Of a stretch of DNA of 64,000 bases, positions 32,423-43,600 are shown piece after piece. The notes below the pieces were generated by a model. The model was not told where the DNA came from. It ran no database searches and saw only the letters and a list, made by a program, of their open reading frames with translations. The stretch's first letter is position 1. Every line of letters begins with the position of its first letter. Source of the DNA: Strongylocentrotus purpuratus (taxonomy: Eukaryota > Echinodermata > Echinoidea > Camarodonta > Strongylocentrotidae); assembly GCF_000002235.5 (NCBI RefSeq), contig NW_022145599.1, positions 27,913,856 through 27,977,855 on the forward strand, read 5' to 3'. Made by a program: the position numbers and the translations under genes.

Positions 32423-35400
32423 ATGGATGTTCTGATTAATTGTAAATTGTTCTCCCTCAACGTGAAAGGGATCAGGGACAGAGATAAAAGGGAACGCATA
32501 TTTTTCTGGTGTAAAGATAAAGGGGCGGACATTGTTTTCCTACAAGAAACATTTAGTACTAGCGATTGTGAGGACAAGTGGGCTTCAATGTGGGAGGGTT
32601 CTACTTATTTTAGTCATGGTTCTAATCACAGTAAAGGAGTTCTCGTTTTGATTGCGCCGAGGATAGATATTGAGATATTGCAAGTCTTAAAAGACAGTGA
32701 GGGTAGATATATTTTTATAGACTGTAAGTTTCAAGGTGTTAGGTTGATTTTAGGCAATGTGTATTTTCCAACAAGAAATTTTGAGAGTGATCAATTGCAA
32801 TTTCTTCGAAAATTACGCAATAATCTGGCTAAGTTAAATAAAGATAACTACCCGGTTATAATAGGTGGTGATTTTAACATGATTAGGGACATTGAATTTG
32901 ATTATAACGGGAAATCTTTAAACAGGATTTCGAAAAGATTTAATCGAGAATTTGAAAAATTCATGGAAGATTTGCAGCTTTTGGATATTTGGAGATGTAG
33001 GCATTCTTTAAAAAGGCAATTCACTTATATGCAAAACAATCCCTTTATGCAAAGTAGACTAGATTACTGGATAATATCAGAATGTCTAGAGGAAATGGTT
33101 ATGAAGTGCGATATAATTCCATCTGTTGCCCCTGATCATCATTCAATATTTTTACGTTTATTTGACAAAACAGTCAATAAAACGAATGGAAGAAAAGGGT
33201 CATATTGGAAATTCAATAATAGTTTATGTGAAAATGAAGATTATGTTAGAGAGTTAAAAAAGAAAATTTGTCAATTAAAAAACGAATTGCAAACTAAAAT
33301 AAAAGACAAAAGGTTGTTATGGGATTTTTTAAAAATGAAAATTCGGAGCTTTACACAAAAATTTTCAAAAAAATTGGCTGATCAAAGAAGAACAATAAGA
33401 ACAGATTTAGAAAAAGAAATACAATGTTTAGAACAACAATTGACGGAAAGCACTAATGCAGATACTTTAGAAAAATTGGAAAATACAAAAAAGAAATTAA
33501 AGGAAGTTTATAGCTATGTAAATGAAGGAATTAGGATTCGATCACGAGCCTCGTGGTACGAAAGCGGAGAAAGGGATTCGCGTTATTTCAATCAATTAAT
33601 GCAAAATAACAAAAGAAAGAGTACTATTAAAAAAATTAAAACCTCAGATGGTGCTATTTGCTGCGATGAAAAAAGGATAACTGAAGAAATCCGGAAGTTT
33701 TACAGCATGTTGTACAGTAAAGTAGAGTACGAGTGCTCGGATAATTGTTATAATAGTTTCTTTCAAGGTTTACCGAAATTGACTGAAAAATCTCGAGAAT
33801 ACTGTGAAGGATCTATAAGTAATAAAGAATGCCTAGAAATCTTAAAAGAATTAAAACAGAACAAATCACCTGGAAATGACGGTTTTTCTTCAGAATTTTA
33901 TCGTACCTTTTGGCCGAATATTGGAGATTTAGTTAAAGATGCCTTGAATGAAGCATATAGATTAGGAGAATTAGCATCGTCTCAAAAACAAGCTGTAATT
34001 ACGTTAATCGCTAAAGATGGGAAAGATCCCTTTTCACTGAAAAATTATAGACCCATTTCCCTTCTTAATGTCGATTATAAAATCTTAACAAAAATTTTGG
34101 CTAAGCGAATCAAGAAAGTATTAAATGAGATCATTATGGGAGATCAGGTGGGCTACATGAAAGGGAGGAATATTGGTGAGGCCATTCGCATTATAGATGA
34201 TATTATTTTTCATACATCCCGTTACAATTTATCTGGTTTTTTGTTAGCTGTAGACTTCGAAAAAGCTTTTGACTCAATTTCACATCAATTTCTTCAAAAA
34301 GTTCTGTCGTCATTTGGTTTCGGTCCGTCCTTTCAAAAGTGGGTTAAAGTTTTATACATGAACACTCTAAGTTGTGTATTAAATGAAGGAGGGTCCACTG
34401 GTTATTTCAAAGTAGAAAGGGGAGTAAGACAGGGAGACCCTCTTTCTCCGTACCTCTTTATCTTGTGTATTGAAGTAATGGCACACAAATTACGAATAGA
34501 TAAATTGGTGGACGGAATTAATTTTGGAGATAAGGAAACTAAACTAGTACTTTATGCGGATGATATGACGATTTTTGTTCGCAATAAAAAATCAATTAAA
34601 AGGTTAAAAGTATTATTTGCAGATTTCGAAAAAATTTCTGGACTGAAAATAAACAACGACAAGACTAAAATATTAAGGTTAGGTTCATGTCAACGTTTAG
34701 ATTGTGATTTTGCTTTTGGCGAAATAGTTGACTTTCTTAAGGTTTTAGGGATTTTCTTTTCCCTCGATGAACACAAGAAAGAAGATCTAAATTATAAAGA
34801 AATCTTAAGTAAAATAAAAACACTTTTAAATTTTTGGAAGCAAAGGGATTTAACACTTATGGGTAAGATTCAACTATTGAAAGTGCACATTTATTCTAAA
34901 GTTCTTTATCGGGCGTCACTTACTCCTGTTCCAAAATGGGTTTATGATTCACTGGATGAATTAACTTTTGATTTCATATGGAAAGGAAAAACAGATAAAA
35001 TCAATAGAAACACCATGTTCTTAGACTATAACCAAGGGGGGTTAAAGATGTTAAATTTTTCTGCACAAGTTAAATCGCAGCGAATTATGTGGATTCAAAA
35101 ACTTCTAAACAAAGATGAAGACATGAAATGGAAACAATATTTTAACTTTGTCACTGAACACGTGGGTGGAGATTTGATATTTTCATGTGACTATATACCA
35201 AGTTTATTAAAAGTGACAGCTCCACAATTTTATAAGGATTTATTAGAAGATTGGGTGAATACGAGACATATAAGGAGTATAGACATTGGTGATGTGGTAA
35301 TTTTTAATAATAAACTTATTCGATATAAAGGAAGTTGTATATACGATAAGAGGTTGTATGACAAAGGAATTTACAAATTAAAACATATTCTGGAAAACGA

Positions 35401-36217
35401 TGGTAAACTAAAAAGTGACAGGCATTTTATCGATTTAGGTGTTGAAGTAAATGAAATTGAAAAGATCAAGCACTTTTATACCTGTTTACCAGTTTGTTGG
35501 AAAAATAATTTTAGAAAGGGAGAAGAAAAAAATAATTCTGGAACTGATTTCACTTTGGGGAAGAAAACAACTAATATAGCTGATTTAAAATCAAAACAAA
35601 TTTATGTACAATTAATAAAGAAAGATGATTTTAAACCTTTGGTTTTTGAGAGAATTGGAAGGAACTATGGTTTTTCCTGTAAGGAAATAGAAAACATATT
35701 TTTAAGACTAAGACAGTGTACACTTAACAGTCGATTAAGAGAGTTTCAGTTCAAACTTATACATAATATATTATATACAAACCATCACCTCTTCCGTTTT
35801 GGTCTTGTCTCGACTAACTTATGCTCATTTTGCGAAAAAGATGAAGAAACATATAAACATTTATTCTATACTTGTGAATTTGCACAATCAGTGTGGGAAA
35901 TGTGCACGAGATTTTTAGACTTTGAAATACATAACTGTAGTTTGGAGGAAATTCTGTATGGGAAAGAGGAGAGAAATAAAGGAAAATATCAATTAATGAA
36001 TCATGTTTTAATTCTTGTTAAATATCTGATTTATAGAAATAGAGAACTTAAAAAACCACCCTCTTTTAATGAAATAAAGAATAGTATAATAGGGGATAAA
36101 GTAGAAGAAAGGAAATTGGCAGCAATGAGGGGAACTCTCACTATTCATTTTTCTAAATGGGAAAACCTGAGTATTAGACAAACAATTGGAACCCAGAGCC
36201 AGTCGTCCACCGGTTAA
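32423..36217 (+). CDS. LINE-B ORF2: endonuclease-reverse transcriptase
   Basis: An intact 1264-residue polyprotein that nicks target DNA and reverse transcribes the element RNA. EN motifs: LFSLNVKGIRDRDKR (8-22), FLQETF (39-44), GGDFNM (148-153), SRLDYWIIS (about 211-219), VAPDHHSIF (about 235-243); catalytic Glu, Asp, Asn, Asp and His are present. RT motifs: NKSPGNDGFSSEF, LKNYRPISLLNVDYKILTK, GYMKGRNIGEAI, AVDFEKAFDS (about 609), ERGVRQGDPLSPYLF and VLYADDMTIF (about 710). The C-terminus has CSFCEKDEETYKHLFYTC, a putative zinc cluster (about 1133-1150). These fit the Tx1/L1 lineage. The first ATG lies just before the EN fold. No stop or frameshift occurs, so this could be a source copy. Confidence 0.95.
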   Translation: MDVLINCKLFSLNVKGIRDRDKRERIFFWCKDKGADIVFLQETFSTSDCEDKWASMWEGSTYFSHGSNHSKGVLVLIAPRIDIEILQVLKDSEGRYIFIDCKFQGVRLILGNVYFPTRNFESDQLQFLRKLRNNLAKLNKDNYPVIIGGDFNMIRDIEFDYNGKSLNRISKRFNREFEKFMEDLQLLDIWRCRHSLKRQFTYMQNNPFMQSRLDYWIISECLEEMVMKCDIIPSVAPDHHSIFLRLFDKTVNKTNGRKGSYWKFNNSLCENEDYVRELKKKICQLKNELQTKIKDKRLLWDFLKMKIRSFTQKFSKKLADQRRTIRTDLEKEIQCLEQQLTESTNADTLEKLENTKKKLKEVYSYVNEGIRIRSRASWYESGERDSRYFNQLMQNNKRKSTIKKIKTSDGAICCDEKRITEEIRKFYSMLYSKVEYECSDNCYNSFFQGLPKLTEKSREYCEGSISNKECLEILKELKQNKSPGNDGFSSEFYRTFWPNIGDLVKDALNEAYRLGELASSQKQAVITLIAKDGKDPFSLKNYRPISLLNVDYKILTKILAKRIKKVLNEIIMGDQVGYMKGRNIGEAIRIIDDIIFHTSRYNLSGFLLAVDFEKAFDSISHQFLQKVLSSFGFGPSFQKWVKVLYMNTLSCVLNEGGSTGYFKVERGVRQGDPLSPYLFILCIEVMAHKLRIDKLVDGINFGDKETKLVLYADDMTIFVRNKKSIKRLKVLFADFEKISGLKINNDKTKILRLGSCQRLDCDFAFGEIVDFLKVLGIFFSLDEHKKEDLNYKEILSKIKTLLNFWKQRDLTLMGKIQLLKVHIYSKVLYRASLTPVPKWVYDSLDELTFDFIWKGKTDKINRNTMFLDYNQGGLKMLNFSAQVKSQRIMWIQKLLNKDEDMKWKQYFNFVTEHVGGDLIFSCDYIPSLLKVTAPQFYKDLLEDWVNTRHIRSIDIGDVVIFNNKLIRYKGSCIYDKRLYDKGIYKLKHILENDGKLKSDRHFIDLGVEVNEIEKIKHFYTCLPVCWKNNFRKGEEKNNSGTDFTLGKKTTNIADLKSKQIYVQLIKKDDFKPLVFERIGRNYGFSCKEIENIFLRLRQCTLNSRLREFQFKLIHNILYTNHHLFRFGLVSTNLCSFCEKDEETYKHLFYTCEFAQSVWEMCTRFLDFEIHNCSLEEILYGKEERNKGKYQLMNHVLILVKYLIYRNRELKKPPSFNEIKNSIIGDKVEERKLAAMRGTLTIHFSKWENLSIRQTIGTQSQSSTG

Positions 36218-36587
36218 GAGGGGGGGGGGGGGAATGGGGATAAGGGAGAGGTCGGGTAGGGTAGGGTTAACAAAAAGAGAAAACTTTTCTCTCAGGACAA
36301 CAGTATAAAAAGAAGTATAAGTTGCTACATTGTTAAAACAAAAACAAAATTGGATTATACAACTGCATATGTTTTCTTTGAAAATATGAATTTTTGTTTC
36401 AAATATGATGTATAGGAACTAACTATGTAAGTTTCTTTTGAAGCCGTTTGTAAGACAAAAATTTATACTGATTTATAATGTCATCACATTTGCAGTGAGA
36501 GTTATGATGATTGTAATTTGTACTATGATTATAATTTGTTACAAGAGAGAAAAGAATAAAAACTGACCATAAAAAAAAAAAAAAAAA
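36218..36587 (+). other. LINE-B 3' UTR with G-rich start and poly-A
   Basis: A 13-nt G-run (36220-36232) and GGGTAGGGTAGGG (36254-36266) could form a G-quadruplex, as known for L1 3' UTRs. AATAAA lies at 36555-36560 and poly-A at 36571-36587. Confidence 0.8.
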
Positions 36588-36799
36588 TAACGAAAAATGT
36601 TCAAGCCAACGTGAGTAATCGGGAAAAAAAATTCCGTTCTGTTCTTGTTATGTTTTTCAATATTTCCACTGTGTCTCTTAAACGAGTTTATTATGTTGTT
36701 TTAATATGTAAGAGATATAATCGTTTTTCAAGTATTTGCAAAATAATATTTCAAGTCATCGACCAACTTGCAATCTCCGTTCATCTTCTAAACATTCAT

Positions 36800-37037
36800 T
36801 CACGCCCTTAGTTACACTACCAAAGCACATGGGCACCGTGCTTTCCAGTATGCCATACTAAAAACTATGGAACAATCTCCCAGAGTCTCTAAAATGTTGT
36901 CCTTCAGTAGATCAGTTTAAATCCGACTTTAAAACATATCTGTTTTGATCATGCCAGTCTTAAATCATAAAGTAATCATGTAAGTTTTGTAATTGATTTG
37001 ATAATAGTAAGTGATAACCGGTGAAAGGTCAATATCT

Positions 37038-37074
<37 letters not shown>

Positions 37075-37150
37075 TCTCTAATATCTAAGCGCATAGAGAC
37101 AATTATGTAACATGCGCTATATAAGAATTGAAAATTATTTTCATTATTAT
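36800..37150 (+). mobile_element. L2/CR1-like LINE 3' fragment
   Basis: Encodes LWNNLPESLKCCPSVDQ and FKSDFKTYLF, the terminal ORF2 signature, then a CT microsatellite, GCGCTATATAAGAATTG and an ATTATTATTATT tail. Part of repeat A; its inverted copy is at 3040-3375. Confidence 0.7.
37042..37070. repeat. (CT)n microsatellite
   Basis: Counterpart of the GA run at 3131-3166 in the inverted copy of repeat A. Confidence 0.9.
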
Positions 37151-37462
37151 TATTAATCCAATTATTATATCTGTATGTATCTTGTATACATGCTCATACT
37201 GTAACGGAAATGAATCTAATAAAATCATAAAAATCACATTTTTAAGCTTATTGTGTGTTGTGTTACGTCAAGTGGAGAAAAGGGTCGCAAATTTATCAAA
37301 AAAGTCCGTGAACCACAGGTAGAAGCATAGTTCATATTTTCCCATAAGCGCTTTTATATATATATATATATATATGTTCGTCTTCTTAACATTTAATTAT
37401 TTATGTATTATACTATCATCTAATAAGTCTAAGGAGGACAGTATTTTACAATGGCATTATTT

Positions 37463-37687
37463 GATGGTTTCTTTATTTTAATTTGTTAAAGTATTTGTTA
37501 TTGTTAGACTCCTTTATGCTCCTGGATATTAAGTAAAATGAAGGAGGGAAAAAAGATATAGCTAAATCTGATGGTTATGATGGTTTCTTTATTTTAATTG
37601 TTAAAGTATTTGTTTTTGTTAGACTCCTTTATGTTCCTGGATATTAAGTAAAATGAAGAAGAAGAAAAAAGATCTAGCTAAATCTTA
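37463..37687. repeat. Tandem duplication of about 115 bp in repeat A copy 2
   Basis: ATGGTTTCTTTATTTTAATT to AGATATAGCTAAATCT occurs twice in tandem with few changes. Copy 1 (near 2680-2780) has it once, so the duplication arose after the copies separated. Confidence 0.8.
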
Positions 37688-38731
37688 GTTTGATTGGCGA
37701 AACAGTGAAGACTGTAACACAAAACACTAGTGACTAAATGCACAGATGTCATCCTCTTGACATCTTCATAGATTTATGGGGGTCGTTTCACGAAAACGTC
37801 ATAAGCATAAGTTTATCGACATCCCATTGAAACACTTTGTACTTATCACAGTTTCGTAAAACGCAGATAAAGATACCCAAAGTGAGTCTAGAGGTACAGC
37901 ATGATGTGTTACGATATGGCATTCCTCAAATTCAAAATTTGAAGTCATGCGGAAAAAACGGTTCACAAAGAAATAGGTCGACCTATAAACATATTTGGCA
38001 CACGTAGATGCATGATATACGAGTAGTGAAGATAGAAGAAGCGCAACGTAAAACCCAGAACGCCTTAATGGGATTTTTTCTTCTCTTTTACAACCTACCA
38101 ACTGACACTACTTTTGGGGGGCAGAACCCCCCCCCCCCCCCGTGGAAAACCATGTCATTTTAGCAACATTTGTAAATCACTGGTATCGAACTGGAAAAAA
38201 ACCACATTTGAATTTTATTGGGGGGGGGGGGGGTAGGGAAATTTTCCCTCTGTACTTCCTACGAGGAACCAACCGTGATTTAACCTTGCCGTGTTCATGG
38301 CTTTGTTACGCAGGATAAAGCTAGGCCGCAATTCTTTCTGCAATTGTCTAGTTATTGAAAAGGTGATAGCAGGGCCATGCATGGATGAATTTGATAATCT
38401 GTGTGAACGTCTAACCACACTGCTTTATATGTAGTTGGATTCAATTGGAATATTATCATACCTTTCCTGCTGATAGCATAGGGAGGTACCGGTTGAACTC
38501 TTCGTACGTACCTGTCCTAGATTATTTTCTTTCTGGATTTACTTGATATCATATAAATCTTCCATCATCAAGAGGGACCTCACACACTAAATTGCGATGC
38601 CTCAACGAGAGGATGATTGGGTAAGCTTTACCAAGGATACCTTAAGTTGTTTTTTTCGTTGTTGACATTTTACCGCTGCGCCTTCCAAGTTCAAGCAACA
38701 TGGCTTACTTTGAATCATCCCCTATAGGGTG

Positions 38732-39112
38732 GTGAAGTGTGACGTCATCAAAAATCTATTTTTGAAATTTCTCAATTTTTTCTTCATTTTCCGAAAGAGC
38801 ATCAAAAATAATGTCCAAATGTCGAAAACCAATTGAATATGTTAAGTATTGGCTGAGATATGACCATCTGAATAAATATATTTCCTACAGGAACTCGGTG
38901 TTATTTGCTCTGGCTCCTAACCATTACGAACCAGGGCAAATAACACTGAGCTCCTATAGGAAATATATTTATTCAGATGGTCATATCTCAACCAATACTG
39001 TACATATTCAGTTGGTTTTCTACGTTTGGAGATTATTTTTGATGCTCTTTCAGAAAATGAAGAAAAATTTGAGAAATTCTAAAAATAGATTTTTATGACG
39101 TCACAGCTTCAG
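38732..39112. mobile_element. Foldback MITE, about 180-bp hairpin arms
   Basis: Left arm 38732-38913 and right arm 38931-39112 are near-complete inverted copies around a 17-nt loop (38914-38930). Outer ends are TGTGACGTCAT and its complement; inner ends TTATTTGCTCTGG and CCAGGGCAAATAA. A transcript would fold into a long hairpin. No coding capacity. It replaces part of repeat A copy 2. Confidence 0.9.
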
Positions 39113-40439
39113 TACTCTCTTGTCTGAGGACAATGTTTGCAACCTGAAATGAGCAAAAGTGAAGAAAAGCGTGAATTTCAAACAGTGTTGTAGCCGTTTC
39201 AGGCCAAGACTGAGTCCAAGCATAGATCCAAACTTATCAAAGAATGATCATGCAGTCACGAACTTACCCGTGCATACTGTGGTATGCAAGCAATCCCTGC
39301 TCTTTTTTCACAGGCGCGAAATACCTATTTTTTGTGGTATTTTAGGGTATTTCCTAGAGAACTAGTCCATTTACTTCTATTCTCTCATGGAAATTGGACC
39401 TCAAAAAGACTTAGGCTAAGTATTTGAAACACAAAGTGATGAAAAATATGTTCAGAGTAAAAAAAAACAAAAAAAAAACGTATTTTTCTGGTCTCGACAT
39501 CCCCCCCCCCCCCTCCACTATTATTCGACCAGTTTCCGACTATTTTATTCTGACTAATTCCGACAGCTTGCATAGCCCCGGGGATTTAGGCAGGATCTAT
39601 TTGAATTGTTGAGCCTCAATAAAAATAGGGTATAGAAATTTGATGTGGATCACTTTTTCAAAAAATTCAAATATTTTCTGTGTGAATTATAATCGATTTT
39701 AAAAGCCCTATTTCCCGCGTAAACCCATATCGGCTGCAGGTTTAGAAAGTGCATAGTCATCGGGGTTAATGAGGGGGGGGGGGGGGTCTTTTAAACATTT
39801 TGTTCCTTCTTTTACTTTTCCTAAATTTCAAGGAGAATACTAAACACTTTTGAAGTCTTTGTTTTTCACGCGTTAACAAACTGCAGTTGAATTTGTTAAA
39901 GGGGAAAAAGGAGGTATATTCCCTGAGACTCATGCGGTATCTCTTTCAAATTTTCAGCACTCATTGATCTTTTCCACATACTTAAATTTTATGTCAGTCA
40001 TGAATACATCATTTCGATGAAATTTAATCAATCTTAAAATCCTCGTTTTCACGTGTTATCCTATGGCAGACGACTTTATCAAAAGCATACTTAGTCCCTG
40101 ATATTGAGGGTAGCATGTATTGGCAAAAAGGTTTAAAAATACTTCTAGAACTCTTCATGCTCTCTCTTGTGCAAAAATTAGACTTTGAAAAGATGGATTG
40201 AGTATGAAATATCAAGGAAAAGGAGACTTGTTTCACGAACGTTACTTTGCGAGCCCGTATTATTCCCATAGCAATTCTCCGCTGGCCGAGCAAACTAGGG
40301 ACGTAAGTCGGCTTAAATTGTCTTTATACTATTAAAGGTCTTTAGTCCAAGTCACCACCCTCCAAGGCCAAAGTTAGTCCGCGTCACCACCTCCAGGGTC
40401 CAGACTCTCCGAGTCCACCAGTCATCACGTTATGATATC

Positions 40440-40760
40440 ATTATTTGAGCTTGGTCAAAGTTAACACCTTGTATTCAAAATCGATGTTTGCTTAATCAAT
40501 TGTCAACTGCATCCAGCCATTGAATGAAATTTTAGCTCCAGAGTGCAGTTAAATGATTGACTTCTAATAGCTTTTGCTTTAAAAGTTTCTTTCTGTCAAA
40601 TTGCTATTATTGTTCGGTATTTCATGATGGTCTTTGAAAATGTCACAATACTATTCATTCCTAGTCTATCGGTTTTTAAACACATTCGTGGAAAGTCGAT
40701 AAGTTCGCGGGGAATGGGGGCACGGAGCTTATGCCTGAACTCTTAGGGGCGTTTCCAATT
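40440..40760 (-). mobile_element. LINE fragment related to 530-780 (inverted)
   Basis: The complement shares GGAAACGCCCCTAAGAGTTC, AACTTATCGACTTTCCACGA and GCACTCTGGAGCTAAAATTT with 530-780. The latter follows an RT motif, so this is probably the 3' part of the same LINE family. No intact frame. Confidence 0.65.
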
Positions 40761-41214
40761 AAACATATTTCTTTTGATTTTACGTCTTTGGAAGTGATTT
40801 TCAGAAAAAATTATCGACTGATCTGGATAAAAAAAATAATATAATTATGAGAAGTCTACTTTCTTTTCCGTAAAAGGGGACGCTTAAAAAGAATGTTGAG
40901 TTCTGCATGGTAAAGATGATAATTATGTTGCGAGTCTTTTCATGTTGTAAGTCCGTTTAAACGAATATCGTAATATAAATGTCCCCTGTAAAGGATTGTA
41001 CTTCATCTTTGAAATATGACAAGATATAGCTGAAAGTTTAGACCAAAGTCTTGTCCCATATTTTAGTTTTTTGTTCTGCGTGCATGTCCATGTGATATTG
41101 AGCAAGATTCAATGATTCAATTTCTTTGTGTGTTCCGAACCTTATGTATTATGTATAATCAACCTTTCCCACTTGAGTTTTTGTCACAATGCCGCACGAC
41201 TATTATACTCAACC
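40761..41214. other. No recognised feature
   Basis: AT-rich sequence with no ORF, repeat or motif I can support. Confidence 0.35.
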
Positions 41215-43445
41215 TTACCTTCAGTTTCAGTTTCAGTTTCAGTTTCAGTTTCAGTTTTTATTTTTCATTTCCAACAGAACACTAATTTTGACGGAAAAAA
41301 AAGATATACAATACAACATTCAATAATATAATACATTTTACAGGGTTTAAAGTCTGGCCCATTTGCATGTTGAATTGAATTAATATAGAAAAGTGAATCA
41401 AAGTTTCTTTTAAAAACGGACGAAAAATAAGAAAGTTGGTGAATTTTAAAGTTTCGCACAATTTAATGTAACAGTGATATATATCATACATGCGGGATGC
41501 AATTAAGTGAGTTGATTATTTCACTCCCTCACTTTCCTCTGTCCGATTTGTACATACATTTAAAAAAAAAAAAAATCACTTTCCTGCTCTCGGAAAGTAA
41601 AACATTTCTTATAACCTCATGGAATATGTGCAAAATAACCATTACTATAACTTATGATTTAGCAGATATTTCTGCATTTATTGGAAAATAAAATACAAAA
41701 TATTCAAATCATAATAATATTATATATTACAATAGATTAACATAAAAGTATGACAACTGAAATACAAAAACAAAAAATACATAGCTGTAATTGAAAACTT
41801 GCAAGAATGAAGTTAAATCAAATGATCAATATAAATACAGAGGTCAACTATCATAAGCATAAATGCTTGAGCCGATAGCAATTTTTTTAGTCAAAAAGTA
41901 TATAAACATAAAGTTGAAGAAAGAAATGCAAGTGTCTCATTCTGGGTGTGTGCAGGTGAGATAAGTGTTCTATTTGTTTTGTCCATGAACTTGTCATCTT
42001 AATAAAACAAACGATTGAATAAATTTGTTAAGACCCATATAATGTTTACAATATTTGGACATCAACAAGAAATTTGTTACTTCTTTTTCAACATGGGCAT
42101 GTCATCTATAAGAATGTTATTATGAAGTACACGTTTCGAGCGACGTTTTTAAAATAAAGTGAATAAGCCTTATTGATGTTTAGAGATAATTTTTATTGGA
42201 TTTGAACCAAGATGATAATTTACTTAATTCTAAATTGAGGGTTGATATAAAAACGAGGACCGGCGGTCAATTAATTCGATCAATAATTGGAACAATAACG
42301 CACAAGGCATATTGGCCGACGCACAACCAATCGCTCAACCACTCAGCAGGCCGCTGGCTCGGCTCGCCTGCTGGGCGGAAACAATGGCGACCTCCCGTAG
42401 AGTATAAACACGCTTGCTGACATTATATTTTATCACCTGACGAAGTGTTGCACCGGCGCACGAAACGTCGTGATCTTTTAGATCCCTTATTGACCATACA
42501 TTGCGAGACAAACGAATATCATTAGCGATATTATTTTCGAATCAAAATTATGTTCAAAATTTTTAGCGGGTCGGGGGAAATACCTTTGGAAAGAAATAGA
42601 TTAAAGGTATGTGATTATGGGAAAGCTATGAGGTGAATAATTTGTTTTAATAAAGATACACTTATCAATTCATCGTAACCGCTACATTTACTAGATTTTA
42701 ATGAACGAACAATTTCTTAAATCTCATGAATACTTGTTGGATTAAAAACAATAATTGATTAAACGTTATCATTAAGGTACAGTGTATTTCAATAAACAAT
42801 TCTTTTTATTTAGTTATTTCGATTTTGCCTGATTTAATTCTTGCCAGGAGTACATTTTTATCATAATGATAATTTTTTTTTTTAAATAAATTTTTAAAAT
42901 AATTTTTCACATCTTTTTCATAATAAATATCATACCAACCTTCTTGACTCAAGTCTATCTTTAAGGATTCTCTATTACACTTTGTTTCTTTACGTCTTGT
43001 TGAATGTTCTTTAGTGGGAACTCTTTTAATAAGTGTTTATCATTCGGACATATCGTAAATATTGGTATATAAATGGTCTGAAATATCGTAGTATATTATT
43101 CCATTCTGTTTGTTGTCTAATAGTTTTGAAAAAATATTTTTAGTAATAGTATGCGTTACGTGTGTAATCCTTTTTGGTTCATTGATAAGAGGTTTAACAG
43201 AAAATGAAGATACACATTTGTAAAGTGTCGGCCCCAAACAATATAAGATAAGGACAAATCTATGTTAAGGTCTCCCATGATATAAAATTTTTTATTATTC
43301 ATGAATTTGACACATGATTCTAATTTATCTGATATAATGTCGGCTACATATTACGTGGTCTTTACATTAGCCAAACGATTTTATGCTTATGTTTTTTATC
43401 AATAATTTCTAAAATATAATGTCTCTATTCCTTCAAATTAATTTT
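41215..43445 (-). mobile_element. Broken CR1/Jockey-like LINE (LINE-D)
   Basis: Read on the minus strand from 43445 down: KKHKHKIVWL, then FYIMGDLNIDLS (EN, GDxN), LINEPKRITHVTHTITKNIF, YYDISDHL (EN DH), KIDLSQEGWYDIYYEKDVKN, SLKSSKCSGYDELI (RT motif 1) and GISPDPLKIL. It stops at 42541, where a Penelope-like piece intervenes. From about 42257 down it resumes with TLNLELSKLSSWFKSNK and LSLNINKAYSLYFKN (after RT motif C). The catalytic centre of RT is therefore missing. A (CTGAAA)n tail at 41217-41256 marks the 3' end. Several frame changes; inactive. Confidence 0.75.
42258..42540 (+). mobile_element. Penelope-like fragment with hammerhead-like core
   Basis: Interrupts LINE-D. CCTGACGAAG (42436-42445) and CGAAACGTC (42461-42469) are spaced as in the hammerhead ribozyme core CUGANGA...GAAA, with a weak intervening stem TGTTGC/GCGCA. 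Such CCTGANGAAG...CGAAACG segments are known from the terminal repeats of Penelope-like elements. No RT/GIY-YIG sequence is seen, so only the terminal part is here. Confidence 0.5.
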
Positions 43446-43600
43446 AAGTTACAAAGGAAGATGAGTAAGCCTTTGTACTATATATATGGGGTAGAAAAGA
43501 GAACAATTAATGTTCAGCATCAATGACTGGCTTATGATTTAAAGAGGGTTAGGGATTCAAAAGTGGGGGGATGTGAAATAACTTTGCTTTAACTCAAGTA
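43446..43600. other. Short spacer
   Basis: AT-rich spacer between the LINE-D remnant and the TIR element; nothing recognisable. Confidence 0.3.

Larger units (their letters stand above)
26750..36587 (+). mobile_element. LINE-B: Tx1-like retrotransposon with a long inter-ORF region
   Basis: Contains intact ORF1 and ORF2 on the same strand, AATAAA at 36555-36560 and a 17-bp poly-A at 36571-36587. The ORFs are separated by 4.6 kb with an internal 247-bp duplication and a nine-unit tandem array. That all this is one element is inference: both ORFs are L1/Tx1 type and same-strand, and no poly-A end or target duplication splits them. The alternative is two elements or a tandem insertion between ORFs. 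Open ORFs imply a recent copy. The left boundary is approximate. Confidence 0.65.
36820..40130 (+). repeat. Dispersed repeat A, copy 2
   Basis: The most complete copy. It matches copy 1 in inverted orientation up to about 39330, and copy 3 in direct orientation from about 37830 to 40130. It carries its own foldback insertion (38732-39112) in place of about 240 bp retained in copies 1 and 3. No ORF of note. Confidence 0.78.
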
